Source: Flavobacterium sp. 140616W15 (lineage in GTDB: Bacteria; Bacteroidota; Bacteroidia; Flavobacteriales; Flavobacteriaceae). From it: a stretch of 64,000 bases of DNA. Numbering within the stretch: position 1 is the first letter of the stretch; every line of letters starts with the position of its first letter. The position numbers and the translations under genes were made by a program. The notes beneath the pieces were generated by a model. The model was not told the DNA's origin and made no database searches. It saw nothing but the letters and a program-made list of their open reading frames with translations. The stretch is taken from the NCBI RefSeq assembly GCF_003668995.1, contig NZ_CP033068.1, positions 682,001 to 746,000 of the forward strand. The letters are read 5' to 3'. This document shows, piece by piece, positions 16,302-25,117 of this stretch.

Positions 16302-18683
16302 ATGAGTGTCCAAAATTGTTTTCATTGTGGTTTAATTATCCCAAAAAATGAATTAATTGTTTTTGATGAAAAAGAGTTTTGTTGCAGTGGATGTAAAACA
16401 GTTTATGAGATTTTTAGTCTAAATGACCTAACTTGTTATTATGATTTCGAGAAGTCTCCAGGGGCAACGCCTCAAGATATTCAAGGTAAATATGATTTTC
16501 TGGATAATGAGAGTATTCAGCTTAAATTATTAGAATTTCAGGAAGATACCACAGCAATAGTTTCGTTGAATATTCCGCATATTCATTGTAGCTCTTGTAT
16601 TTGGATTTTGGAAAACTTAAGTCGTCTTAAACCAGGAATTAGTGCTTCACAGGTTAATTTTCCAGAAAAAAAAGTTAGGATTACCTACAATTCAGAAAAG
16701 ATTACTCTTAAAGAAATTGCTTATTTATTAAGTTCGATAGGGTATGAACCTTATATAAGTTTGGAAAATTATGAGGCAGGTAAGAATAATGTCGATAGAA
16801 GTTTAACCTATAGATTAGGAGTAGCTTTCTTTTGTTTTGGAAATATTATGTTACTTTCTTTTCCTGAATATTTTGAAGTAAAAGAATTTTGGTTAGATAA
16901 CTATAAACCTTTTTTTCGCTGGCTGATATTAATTTTGGCTATGCCGAGTTTCTTGTATTCAGCAAGTATTTACTATGTTTCAGCTTATAAAAGTATAAAA
17001 AGCAAAATGCTAAATATAGATATTCCTATTGCTTTAGGGATCATCGTTATGTTTATACGAAGTACTTTTGATATTGTCATGGATTATGGTCCAGGCTTTT
17101 TTGACAGCTTGACAGGATTAATTTTCTTTATGTTATTAGGGAAGATGTTTCAAATTAAAACCTATAGTTTTTTAAGTTTCGAAAGAGATTTTAAGTCTTA
17201 TTTTCCAATTGCAGTAACTAGAATAAATCCCAATACTCCAGAAGAAAGTATTCCTATTTATGACATTGATAAAGGAGACCGGTTATTGATTAGAAATCAA
17301 GAGTTAATACCTGTTGATGGAATTTTGATTAGTGAACAAGCTGAAATTGATTATAGCTTTGTAACTGGCGAGGCAGTTCCTATTACTAAAAAATCAGGAG
17401 ATAAAGTTTTTGCAGGAGGGAAGCAAATTGGAAAAGTAATTGAGATGGAAGTGCTTCATACTGTATCTCAGAGTTATTTAACGCAGTTGTGGGGAAATGA
17501 TATTTTTCAGAAAGATGTTCAACAAAAACATAAAACGATAACTGACGCGATAAGTCGTTATTTTACACCAATTTTATTATTAATTGCTTTTGCTGGCTTT
17601 GGTTATTGGATATTTATTGATGCCAATACCGCTTTTAATGTTTTTACAGCAGTACTTATTGTAGCATGTCCGTGTGCCTTAGCACTAACAGCGCCATTTA
17701 CATTTGGAAATATTTTAAGAATTTTAGGGAAACAAAAGTTTTATTTAAAAAATGCCCTGGTTATTGAGCAACTCGCCAAAGTTGATACGTTGGTTTTTGA
17801 TAAAACAGGAACCATTACAACCAATAAAAAATCGAACATTGCATATGAGGGAGAACCGCTTTCTGATGAAAATCGAATCATGTTAAAAAATGTACTTCGA
17901 GCTTCAAATCATCCTTTGAGCCGTATGTTATATGAATCATTACCAGAGTCTGACCGAATAAAATTAGATGATTTTGAAGAAATAACAGGGAAAGGAATTA
18001 TGGCAGTAATCCAAAATCACCAGTTTCAAATAGGGTCTTTCTCTTTTGTAGGAGGTCAACAAGAGAATTTAATTAAGCAAACGTCGCTTCATATTAAAAT
18101 CGATGGGGCTTATTATGGAAAATATATATTTAATAATCAATATCGAGAAGGATTAGAGGATTTGTTTCAAGAATTGAGTTTGAACTATAAGATTAAAGTT
18201 CTCTCTGGTGATAATGATGGAGAACGAGAGACCTTAGAAAAACTTTTACCCAAAGAGACAGAACTTGTTTTTAATCAAAAACCAGAACAAAAGTTGGCGT
18301 TTATTAAAAATCTACAAGATCAGGGACATAATGTTATGATGATTGGCGATGGATTAAATGATGCAGGTGCCTTGGCGCAAAGTAATGTTGGAGTTTCTAT
18401 TTCAGAGAATGTCAATGTTTTTTCACCTGCTTGTGATGCTATTTTGGATGCAACTGAATTTAAACGTTTGAGTTATTTTTTGAAACTATCAAAAAATTCG
18501 ATTAAGATTATTAAAATGAGCTTTGTTTTATCGTTACTATACAATGTTGTAGGATTGTCTTTTGCGGTTACTGGAAATTTACTTCCTTTAGTTGCGGCTA
18601 TTATAATGCCTTTGAGTACAATTACGATAGTGAGTTTTGTGACTTTAGCATCTAACTATTTCAGCAGAAGTAGTTTAAAATGA
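16302..18683 (+). CDS. ccoI: P-type copper ATPase for cbb3 oxidase assembly
   Basis: A 793-aa P1B-ATPase. An N-terminal Cys-rich domain (CFHCG near 6 and CCSGCKTVYEIF near 27) is specific to CcoI/FixI. It is followed by an HMA-like domain with HCSSC (about 99-103), membrane helices, the metal-path motif ACPCALALT (about 454-462), the phosphorylation site DKTGTIT (about 500-506), an HP motif in SNHPLSRM and the GDGLNDAGAL hinge. It exports copper from the cytoplasm to supply the CuB site of the oxidase. It is transcribed ahead of ccoS from its own Fnr-type promoter. Confidence 0.93.
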   Translation: MSVQNCFHCGLIIPKNELIVFDEKEFCCSGCKTVYEIFSLNDLTCYYDFEKSPGATPQDIQGKYDFLDNESIQLKLLEFQEDTTAIVSLNIPHIHCSSCIWILENLSRLKPGISASQVNFPEKKVRITYNSEKITLKEIAYLLSSIGYEPYISLENYEAGKNNVDRSLTYRLGVAFFCFGNIMLLSFPEYFEVKEFWLDNYKPFFRWLILILAMPSFLYSASIYYVSAYKSIKSKMLNIDIPIALGIIVMFIRSTFDIVMDYGPGFFDSLTGLIFFMLLGKMFQIKTYSFLSFERDFKSYFPIAVTRINPNTPEESIPIYDIDKGDRLLIRNQELIPVDGILISEQAEIDYSFVTGEAVPITKKSGDKVFAGGKQIGKVIEMEVLHTVSQSYLTQLWGNDIFQKDVQQKHKTITDAISRYFTPILLLIAFAGFGYWIFIDANTAFNVFTAVLIVACPCALALTAPFTFGNILRILGKQKFYLKNALVIEQLAKVDTLVFDKTGTITTNKKSNIAYEGEPLSDENRIMLKNVLRASNHPLSRMLYESLPESDRIKLDDFEEITGKGIMAVIQNHQFQIGSFSFVGGQQENLIKQTSLHIKIDGAYYGKYIFNNQYREGLEDLFQELSLNYKIKVLSGDNDGERETLEKLLPKETELVFNQKPEQKLAFIKNLQDQGHNVMMIGDGLNDAGALAQSNVGVSISENVNVFSPACDAILDATEFKRLSYFLKLSKNSIKIIKMSFVLSLLYNVVGLSFAVTGNLLPLVAAIIMPLSTITIVSFVTLASNYFSRSSLK

Positions 18684-18737
18684 TTATAAATAATTCAACT
18701 GTTATTTTTTCATAATTTTAACATATACTGACTGAGC

Positions 18738-18781
18738 ATGATAAATGTCATATTTTAAAAGAATGCTTAAAAGTAATTTTG
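18738..18781 (+). promoter_or_regulatory. Fnr/Crp-type operator and promoter of the ccoSNOQP operon
   Basis: ATGATAAATGTCAT (18738-18751) is followed with a 33-bp centre spacing by TAATTTTG (18774-18781). Transcription should begin near 18788, about 14 bases before ccoS. This separates the oxidase operon from ccoI. Confidence 0.75.
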
Positions 18782-18801
18782 TATAACTTAATTTTAAGGA
18801 T

Positions 18802-19014
18802 ATGAGTGTAATTTACTTATTAATCTCCGTTAGTATTTTCATTGCAATTGGCTTTTTTATAGCATTTGTGGTAGCAGTCAAAAAAGGGCAATACGACGAT
18901 GATTATACCCCCTCAGTTAGAATGCTTTTTGATGACGAAATCAAAAAAAATCCCAGCGGTAGAATAAAAACTCCCAACAATAAAATAAAAATAACCACAG
19001 AAAAACAAATCTAG
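18802..19014 (+). CDS. ccoS: cbb3-type cytochrome oxidase assembly protein CcoS
   Basis: A 70-aa single-pass membrane protein. The helix (about 3-27) begins MSVIYLLISVSIFIAIGFF and is followed by KKGQYDDDYTPSVRMLFDDE, the conserved CcoS motif. CcoS is needed for insertion of heme b and copper into the oxidase. The tail beyond residue 45 is longer than in many homologues and rich in Lys and Asn. It ends 3 bp before ccoNO. Confidence 0.93.
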   Translation: MSVIYLLISVSIFIAIGFFIAFVVAVKKGQYDDDYTPSVRMLFDDEIKKNPSGRIKTPNNKIKITTEKQI

Positions 19015-19017
19015 ATT

Positions 19018-21204
19018 ATGGAAATGCAACAATTTTATTACGACAACAAAATTGTAAAGAAATTCATCTATGCGACCATTCTTTTTGGTGTAGTAGGAAT
19101 GCTGGTCGGCCTTACATTGGCCGTTATGTACCTCTTTCCTAATATTACCGACGGGATCTCATGGTTAAGCTACGGACGATTAAGACCTTTACATACCAAT
19201 GCAGTTATTTTTGCCTTTGTAGGAAACGCATTCTTTGCAGGGATGTACTATTCTTTGCAACGACTCTTAAAAGCAAGAATGTTTAGTGACTTTTTAAGTG
19301 GTCTACATTTTTGGGGATGGCAATTAATTATCGTTGCTGCGGCTATTACATTACCTTTAGGTTATACTTCATCAAAAGAATATGCCGAATTAGAATGGCC
19401 TATTGATATCGCTATTGCTTTAATTTGGGTTGTAATGGGTATCAATATGATTGGTACAATTTTAAAACGTAGAGAACGTCACTTGTATGTGGCTATTTGG
19501 TTCTACTTGGCCACATTTGTTACTGTTGCAGTATTACATATTTTTAATAATATAGAAATACCTGTTTCAGCAATGAAAAGTTATTCTGTTTACGCAGGAG
19601 TTCAGGATGCTTTAGTACAATGGTGGTACGGACACAATGCAGTCGCTTTTTTCTTGACTACTCCATTTTTAGGAATGATGTATTATTTTGTTCCTAAAGT
19701 TGCAAACCGTCCAGTATATTCTTATCGTTTATCGATTATACATTTCTGGTCATTAATTTTTATATACATCTGGGCTGGTCCTCACCACTTATTGTATTCA
19801 GCATTACCAAACTGGGCACAAAATTTAGGAGTAGCTTTCTCAGTTATGTTGCTTGCTCCATCTTGGGGAGGTATGATAAACGGACTTTTAACACTAAGAG
19901 GTGCATGGGATAAAGTTCGTGAAGAACCAGTTTTAAAATTCTTCGTTGTTGCAATTACAGGTTATGGTATGGCAACTTTTGAAGGGCCAATGCTTTCTTT
20001 TAAAAATGTAAATGCTATTGCGCATTATACAGACTGGATCGTTGCTCACGTACACGTAGGTGCACTAGCATGGAATGGGTTTATGACTTTTGGTATGATT
20101 TATTGGTTAATACCAAGAATGACGAAAACTACTTTATTCTCTAAAAAATTAGCGAATTTCCATTTCTGGATTGGTACTTTAGGAATTATATTATATACAA
20201 TACCAATGTACGTTGCTGGTTTTCAGCAGGCTTCGATGTGGAAACAGTTTAATCCAGATGGAACTTTAACTTATGGAAACTTCCTAGAAACAGTTACAGC
20301 AATTATGCCATTGTATTGGATGAGAGCTATTGGTGGTACTTTTTACCTTGTAGGAATGTTAGTTTTGGTTTATAATATAATTCAAACATTACGAGTTGGT
20401 AGCCCAATTGAAGATGAATTGGCAGAAGCTCCAGCATTAGAAAAAATTAGTAGCAGTAGAGTTCGTGGAGAAAAATTCCACTCATGGTTAGAAAGAAAAC
20501 CTATTCAGTTAACTATTTTGGCAACAATTGCTATTTTAATTGGAGGAATTATTCAAATTGTTCCTACAATTATGGTAAAATCAAATATACCTACAATAAC
20601 AAGTGTTAAGCCATATACACCATTAGAACTTGAAGGACGTGATTTATATATTCGTGAAGGTTGTGTTGGATGTCACTCTCAATCAGTAAGACCATTTAGA
20701 AGTGAGGTTGAGCGTTATGGACCACAATCAAAAGCAGGAGAGTTCGTATACGATCATCCATTCTTATGGGGGTCAAAACGTACAGGACCAGATTTATTAA
20801 GAGTAGGAGGTAAGTACAATGATAACTGGCACTTTAATCACTTCTGGAATCCACAAAGTATATCAGCAGGTTCAATCATGCCAGGATACAAATGGTTATT
20901 CGATAATAAACCAATGGATATTTCATTGACTCAAAAGAAAATGGAAGTAATGGTTCAATTAGGAGTTCCATATTCACCTGAAGAAGTAGCTAATGCTCAA
21001 AAATTATTGAGAGCACAAGCACTTAAAATTGAAAAGAACTTAGAGAACGACCCTGATTATGTTGCTAGTTATGCTGATAGTAAGAAAAAAGCAGAAGCTA
21101 AAGGAGAGAAATTCATTCCGATGAATGAAAGAGAAATTGTAGCGCTTATTGCTTACATGCAAAGATTAGGAACAGATATCAAAGTAAAAGAGACTTCAAA
21201 ATAG
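19018..21204 (+). CDS. ccoNO: cbb3 cytochrome c oxidase, fused subunits I and II (CcoN-CcoO)
   Basis: A 728-aa fusion. Residues about 1-480 are the CcoN heme-copper core with 12 or so helices, and the metal-ligand histidines lie in LRPLHTN, WWYGHNAV, GPHHLLY and VAHVHVGAL. The YGHNA segment carries a CuB-ligand His in this family. Residues about 500-728 are CcoO: one helix, then a c-type heme site CVGCH (549-553) and an axial-Met candidate in SIMPGYKWL. This is the high-affinity terminal oxidase used at low oxygen. The N-O fusion is common in Bacteroidota. Confidence 0.96.
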   Translation: MEMQQFYYDNKIVKKFIYATILFGVVGMLVGLTLAVMYLFPNITDGISWLSYGRLRPLHTNAVIFAFVGNAFFAGMYYSLQRLLKARMFSDFLSGLHFWGWQLIIVAAAITLPLGYTSSKEYAELEWPIDIAIALIWVVMGINMIGTILKRRERHLYVAIWFYLATFVTVAVLHIFNNIEIPVSAMKSYSVYAGVQDALVQWWYGHNAVAFFLTTPFLGMMYYFVPKVANRPVYSYRLSIIHFWSLIFIYIWAGPHHLLYSALPNWAQNLGVAFSVMLLAPSWGGMINGLLTLRGAWDKVREEPVLKFFVVAITGYGMATFEGPMLSFKNVNAIAHYTDWIVAHVHVGALAWNGFMTFGMIYWLIPRMTKTTLFSKKLANFHFWIGTLGIILYTIPMYVAGFQQASMWKQFNPDGTLTYGNFLETVTAIMPLYWMRAIGGTFYLVGMLVLVYNIIQTLRVGSPIEDELAEAPALEKISSSRVRGEKFHSWLERKPIQLTILATIAILIGGIIQIVPTIMVKSNIPTITSVKPYTPLELEGRDLYIREGCVGCHSQSVRPFRSEVERYGPQSKAGEFVYDHPFLWGSKRTGPDLLRVGGKYNDNWHFNHFWNPQSISAGSIMPGYKWLFDNKPMDISLTQKKMEVMVQLGVPYSPEEVANAQKLLRAQALKIEKNLENDPDYVASYADSKKKAEAKGEKFIPMNEREIVALIAYMQRLGTDIKVKETSK

Positions 21205-21211
21205 AGAAATT

Positions 21212-21382
21212 ATGTTTGAACAAGTAAAACACAACTTAGAGACTATTGCGGGAGTAGAGATATTCCCGATACTTTCCTTGCTAATTTTTTTCCTTTTTTT
21301 TGTCTGCCTAGGGATCTGGGTATTCTCATACGGAAAAGAAAAAATTGATGAAATGAGTCAAATTCCGTTGGACGAAAATTAA
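21212..21382 (+). CDS. ccoQ: CcoQ/FixQ-like small subunit
   Basis: A 56-aa gene with ATG at 21212 and stop at 21380-21382. It encodes a short N-terminus (MFEQVKHNLETIAGVEIFP), one membrane helix rich in Leu and Phe (about 20-40), and a charged tail YGKEKIDEMSQIPLDEN. It lies 7 bp after ccoNO and 28 bp before ccoP, exactly where ccoQ is expected, and the size and topology fit CcoQ, which stabilises the oxidase. It is short enough to be missed by size cut-offs. Confidence 0.85.
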   Translation: MFEQVKHNLETIAGVEIFPILSLLIFFLFFVCLGIWVFSYGKEKIDEMSQIPLDEN

Positions 21383-21410
21383 ATTGTAGAATTAAAAAAT
21401 AATATATAAA

Positions 21411-22352
21411 ATGAAAAAATTAATTCCAGTATATATACGATTGCCACTAATTTTCTTCATCGTTTTTGGTGCAATGGAATATTTTATAGACTCAGGTGAT
21501 AAGCCTGCATTTATAAAATACCCAATGGTTTCTGTCTTTTTATTCGTATTTCTTTTCCTTTTAATAGCAATAGAAATTACAGTAAGTGCAATAGACCGAA
21601 TTACTTATAATCTGTTAACAGATGAACAGAAAGCGAAACTTGAAATTGATAGTAATTTGAGTTTAAAAGAAAGAGCTTGGTATAAAAATTTAATGCAAAA
21701 ATTAACAAAAACGGAGCCGATGGAAACAGAAGCAAGTTTGTTATTAGATCATGATTATGATGGCATTAAAGAGTTAGATAATAACTTACCACCATGGTGG
21801 ATTTATTTATTCTATATCACTATCGTCTTCGCTGTAGCTTATGTAGTACATTATGATGTATTAGGTGGGGAAGACCAAGAGATGGAGTTGAAAAAAGAGA
21901 TGGCACAAGCTAAGATAGATGTTGAAGAATATCTTAAAACAGCTCCAGATTTGATGGATGAGAAAACAGTTACCCTGTTAACAGATCCAGCTGATCTTGC
22001 TGCCGGAAAAGAAATTTTCACAACAGATTGTGCTGCCTGTCACCGAGCTGATGGAGGAGGGCAAATTGGTCCAAATTTAACAGATAACCACTGGATTTTA
22101 GGTGGGGGAATAAAAGAAATATTCCACACCATAACCAATGGAGGACGAGACGGAAAAGGAATGATAGCATGGAAAGGGACATTAAAACCTAAAGAGATAC
22201 AAAAGGTAGCTAGTTATATTTTGTCTCTACAAGGAAGTAACCCTAAAGACCCAAAAGAACCAGAAGGAGAAATTTGGGTTGATAAAGATGCATCAAAAAC
22301 TGATGCAGGAGGAGTAACCACACAAACAGATTCTACACAAGTTAAAAAATAA
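21411..22352 (+). CDS. ccoP: cbb3 cytochrome c oxidase subunit III (CcoP), mono-heme
   Basis: A 313-aa protein with two N-terminal helices (about 8-55), a CcoP N-terminal domain containing NNLPPWWIYLFYITIVFAVAY (about 125-145), and one cytochrome c domain with CAACH (207-211) and the axial Met in GMIAWKG. Classical proteobacterial CcoP has two CxxCH sites; only one is present here. It passes electrons to CcoO. The C-terminal 40 residues are low-complexity (Lys, Asp, Thr). Confidence 0.93.
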   Translation: MKKLIPVYIRLPLIFFIVFGAMEYFIDSGDKPAFIKYPMVSVFLFVFLFLLIAIEITVSAIDRITYNLLTDEQKAKLEIDSNLSLKERAWYKNLMQKLTKTEPMETEASLLLDHDYDGIKELDNNLPPWWIYLFYITIVFAVAYVVHYDVLGGEDQEMELKKEMAQAKIDVEEYLKTAPDLMDEKTVTLLTDPADLAAGKEIFTTDCAACHRADGGGQIGPNLTDNHWILGGGIKEIFHTITNGGRDGKGMIAWKGTLKPKEIQKVASYILSLQGSNPKDPKEPEGEIWVDKDASKTDAGGVTTQTDSTQVKK

Positions 22353-22356
22353 TACA

Positions 22357-23775
22357 ATGTCAAATTTACCAGACGAAGCTTTTAGAGATACCATCGGAAC
22401 AATAGATGAAGGGGGTAATAGAAAATTTATTTTCCCTAAGAAACCGTCTGGTAAATTTTATGAATACAGGAAACTGGTTAGTTATGTTTTATTAGCCATT
22501 TTAGTTGCAAATCCGTTTATAAAAGTAAATGGAAATCAATTTATGATGTTCAATATTTTAGAACGCCGTTTTAATATATTTGGATTCCCTTTTTGGCCTC
22601 AGGATTTTTATCTTTTTGTAATATCAATGCTCGTTGGTATTGTATTTATAATCTTATTTACAGTAGTGTATGGGCGTATTTTTTGTGGATGGATTTGTCC
22701 GCAAACTATATTTTTAGAACTAGTTTTTCGCCGAATAGAATATTGGATTGATGGAGATAGAGGAGCACAATCTCGATTAGCCAGACAAGAATGGAATGGA
22801 GAGAAAATTAGAAAAAGACTAACGAAATGGTTTATCTTTTTTCTTATCTCGTTTTTGATTGGTAACGTTTTCTTAGCTTATCTAGTAGGAAGTGATCAAT
22901 TGTTTTTAATGATTGAAGAAGGGCCAATCAAACAATCAAATAACTTTATAGCCTTATTATTATTTACTGGAGTTTTCTACTTTATATTTGTTTGGTTCCG
23001 TGAGCAAGTTTGCATTATAGCCTGTCCATACGGAAGATTACAAGGTGTGCTTTTGGATAATAAATCTATTAATGTAGCTTATGACTTTGTTAGAGGAGAA
23101 AAAGAACTAGGTAGAGCTAAATATAATAAACAAGAAGATAGAGCAGCATCAGGAAAAGGAGATTGTATTGACTGTAAGCAATGTGTGCATGTTTGCCCGA
23201 TGGGAATTGATATTAGAAACGGAACTCAATTAGAATGTACAAATTGTACAGCTTGTATTGACGAATGTGATACTATCATGGAAAATATAGGTTTACCAAA
23301 AGGACTTATTAGGTACGCTTCTGAAGATGAAATCGAGAAAAAAGAACCTTTCCGATTTACTGCTAGAATGAAAGGATATACAGCAGTATTGATTATCTTG
23401 CTGGGTATTTTTGTTGGAATGCTTTTCTTAAGAAATGATGTTCAAGCTGTAGTTTTACGTTTACCTGGACAGCTTTTCCAACACAAAGGAGATAAAATTA
23501 GTAATATTTATACGTACAAGATTGTCAATAAAACAATAAATGATTTTAATGACATTCATTTTGAATTGATTGATCAAAAAGGTACTATAAAAAATGTTGG
23601 TACACAAAAGTTTAAAGTTCCAAAACAAGGAATTTCACAAGGAACATTGTTCATAGAAATAGATCAGGCGCTTTTAGAAAGTGATAAAACTAAGGTAGAA
23701 ATAGGTGTTTTTAACGGTGATAAATTAATCGAAAAGACATCAACAAACTTTTTAGGACCGAGAAGTTTTAATTAA
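22357..23775 (+). CDS. ccoG: cbb3 oxidase accessory protein CcoG (polyferredoxin)
   Basis: A 472-aa membrane ferredoxin. It has helices near 40, 88, 165 and 205, then FCGWICPQT, CIIACPYGRLQG and two [4Fe-4S] motifs, CIDCKQCVHVCPMGID and CTNCTACIDECD (about 268-310). A further helix near 340 precedes a C-terminal Ig-like domain. CcoG reduces copper(II) during oxidase assembly. It starts 4 bp after ccoP and is followed 12 bp later by ccoH. Confidence 0.95.
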   Translation: MSNLPDEAFRDTIGTIDEGGNRKFIFPKKPSGKFYEYRKLVSYVLLAILVANPFIKVNGNQFMMFNILERRFNIFGFPFWPQDFYLFVISMLVGIVFIILFTVVYGRIFCGWICPQTIFLELVFRRIEYWIDGDRGAQSRLARQEWNGEKIRKRLTKWFIFFLISFLIGNVFLAYLVGSDQLFLMIEEGPIKQSNNFIALLLFTGVFYFIFVWFREQVCIIACPYGRLQGVLLDNKSINVAYDFVRGEKELGRAKYNKQEDRAASGKGDCIDCKQCVHVCPMGIDIRNGTQLECTNCTACIDECDTIMENIGLPKGLIRYASEDEIEKKEPFRFTARMKGYTAVLIILLGIFVGMLFLRNDVQAVVLRLPGQLFQHKGDKISNIYTYKIVNKTINDFNDIHFELIDQKGTIKNVGTQKFKVPKQGISQGTLFIEIDQALLESDKTKVEIGVFNGDKLIEKTSTNFLGPRSFN

Positions 23776-23787
23776 AAAAATAATATC

Positions 23788-24237
23788 ATGAAAATTAACT
23801 GGGGAACAGCAATAGTAATTGCATTTGGATTGTTTATGACATTCATTTTATACTTTGTTTTTAAAGTACAATCCGATAGTAAGTATAGCAATGATTTGGT
23901 TGTTGAAGAATATTATAAACATGATTCCCATTTTGGAGAAGAAATGGATCGTGTTCAAAATGCTCATGATTTGAAATCAAGACCTACAATTATTGCTATG
24001 AAAGATGGAGTTAAAATTATTTTCCCAAATACTTTTGAAAGTAAAAATATAAAAGGTGAGGTGCTAATGTACCGTCCATCAAATAAAAAACTAGATTTTA
24101 ATACAGCAATTACTTTAACAAATTCTGAATTATTGATTCCTCAAAAGAAATTAATAAAAGGACGTTGGGATGTTAATATGGAATGGCAATACGATGGTAA
24201 ACAGTATTTAACTAAAGAAGTTGTTTACATTAATTAA
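23788..24237 (+). CDS. ccoH: FixH/CcoH family protein
   Basis: A 149-aa protein with one N-terminal helix starting MKINWGTAIVIAFGLFMTFI and a periplasmic beta domain beginning YSNDLVVEEYYKHDSHFGEEM, typical of FixH/CcoH. It interacts with the oxidase during late assembly. It is the last gene of the tightly packed ccoS-H unit; the next gene lies 170 bp away. Confidence 0.9.
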   Translation: MKINWGTAIVIAFGLFMTFILYFVFKVQSDSKYSNDLVVEEYYKHDSHFGEEMDRVQNAHDLKSRPTIIAMKDGVKIIFPNTFESKNIKGEVLMYRPSNKKLDFNTAITLTNSELLIPQKKLIKGRWDVNMEWQYDGKQYLTKEVVYIN

Positions 24238-24407
24238 AATGGTATTAACAGTATCAAGTAGTTTATTGAATGTAATAGGCAAAAGGATACTAAATGCAAA
24301 AGAATTTAGTTTATAGTCGCACGTCTGATGTAATCTATTTAGATAAAAATATCTCTTTTAGATTGTCATAAACAATGTATCGAGAATAGATACTAATATA
24401 AATAACA

Positions 24408-25109
24408 ATGCTTTATTCAGCTTTTATATTCGGTTTAATCAGTAGTTTTCACTGTATAGGTATGTGTGGCCCTATTGCTATGATGTTGCCTGTAGATAAG
24501 CAAATTGGGGTAAAAAAAGCAACACAAGTTACAGTCTACCACTTAGGTAGATTGTTTGCGTATGGGACAATTGGATTGGTTTTTGGATTACTAGGAAAAG
24601 GTTTTTTTCTTGCTGGAATTCAGCAAAAAATATCCATTGTCATTGGAGTAATTATGATAATTGTAGTTCTAACTCCAGAGAGAATATTTGCACAATACAA
24701 CTTTTCAAAACCAGTTTATAAGCTCATTTCAAAAATAAAAACCAATCTAGGTAAGCATTTTAGAAGTAAAAGTTATAAGTCACTTTTTATTATTGGAGTA
24801 CTTAATGGATTTTTGCCATGCGGAATGGTATATGTAGCATTGTTTGGAGCTATTGCTATGCAAAGTGCCGAATTGGGTGTTTTGTATATGATCTTGTTTG
24901 GCTTAGGAACGGTTCCTTTAATGACCAGTGTAGTATATTTTAATTCGTTTATTTCACAATCCACTCGCAATAAATTTCAAAAAGCAATTCCTTATGTTGC
25001 TGTTATTATTGGAGTTTTGTTTATTCTGAGAGGCTTGGGTCTTGGAATTCCGTATTTATCTCCATCAAATATGAGCTTATTTGTTCAGGAGACACCTAAT
25101 TGTCATTAA
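24408..25109 (+). CDS. TauE/SafE-like membrane protein (UreH/DsbD_2 type)
   Basis: A 233-aa protein with about six helices. Two conserved motifs lie in membrane positions: FHCIGMCGPIAMML (about 16-29) and GVLNGFLPCGMVYVALF (about 130-146). Paired Cys and Pro-Cys-Gly motifs like these mark the DsbD_2/TauE-SafE group often found beside cbb3 genes in Bacteroidota. A role in metal or thiol handling for oxidase assembly is likely but inferred. The C-terminus ends in FVQETPNCH. The 170-bp gap before it shows no consensus promoter. Confidence 0.82.
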   Translation: MLYSAFIFGLISSFHCIGMCGPIAMMLPVDKQIGVKKATQVTVYHLGRLFAYGTIGLVFGLLGKGFFLAGIQQKISIVIGVIMIIVVLTPERIFAQYNFSKPVYKLISKIKTNLGKHFRSKSYKSLFIIGVLNGFLPCGMVYVALFGAIAMQSAELGVLYMILFGLGTVPLMTSVVYFNSFISQSTRNKFQKAIPYVAVIIGVLFILRGLGLGIPYLSPSNMSLFVQETPNCH

Positions 25110-25117
25110 TTAGGAGT

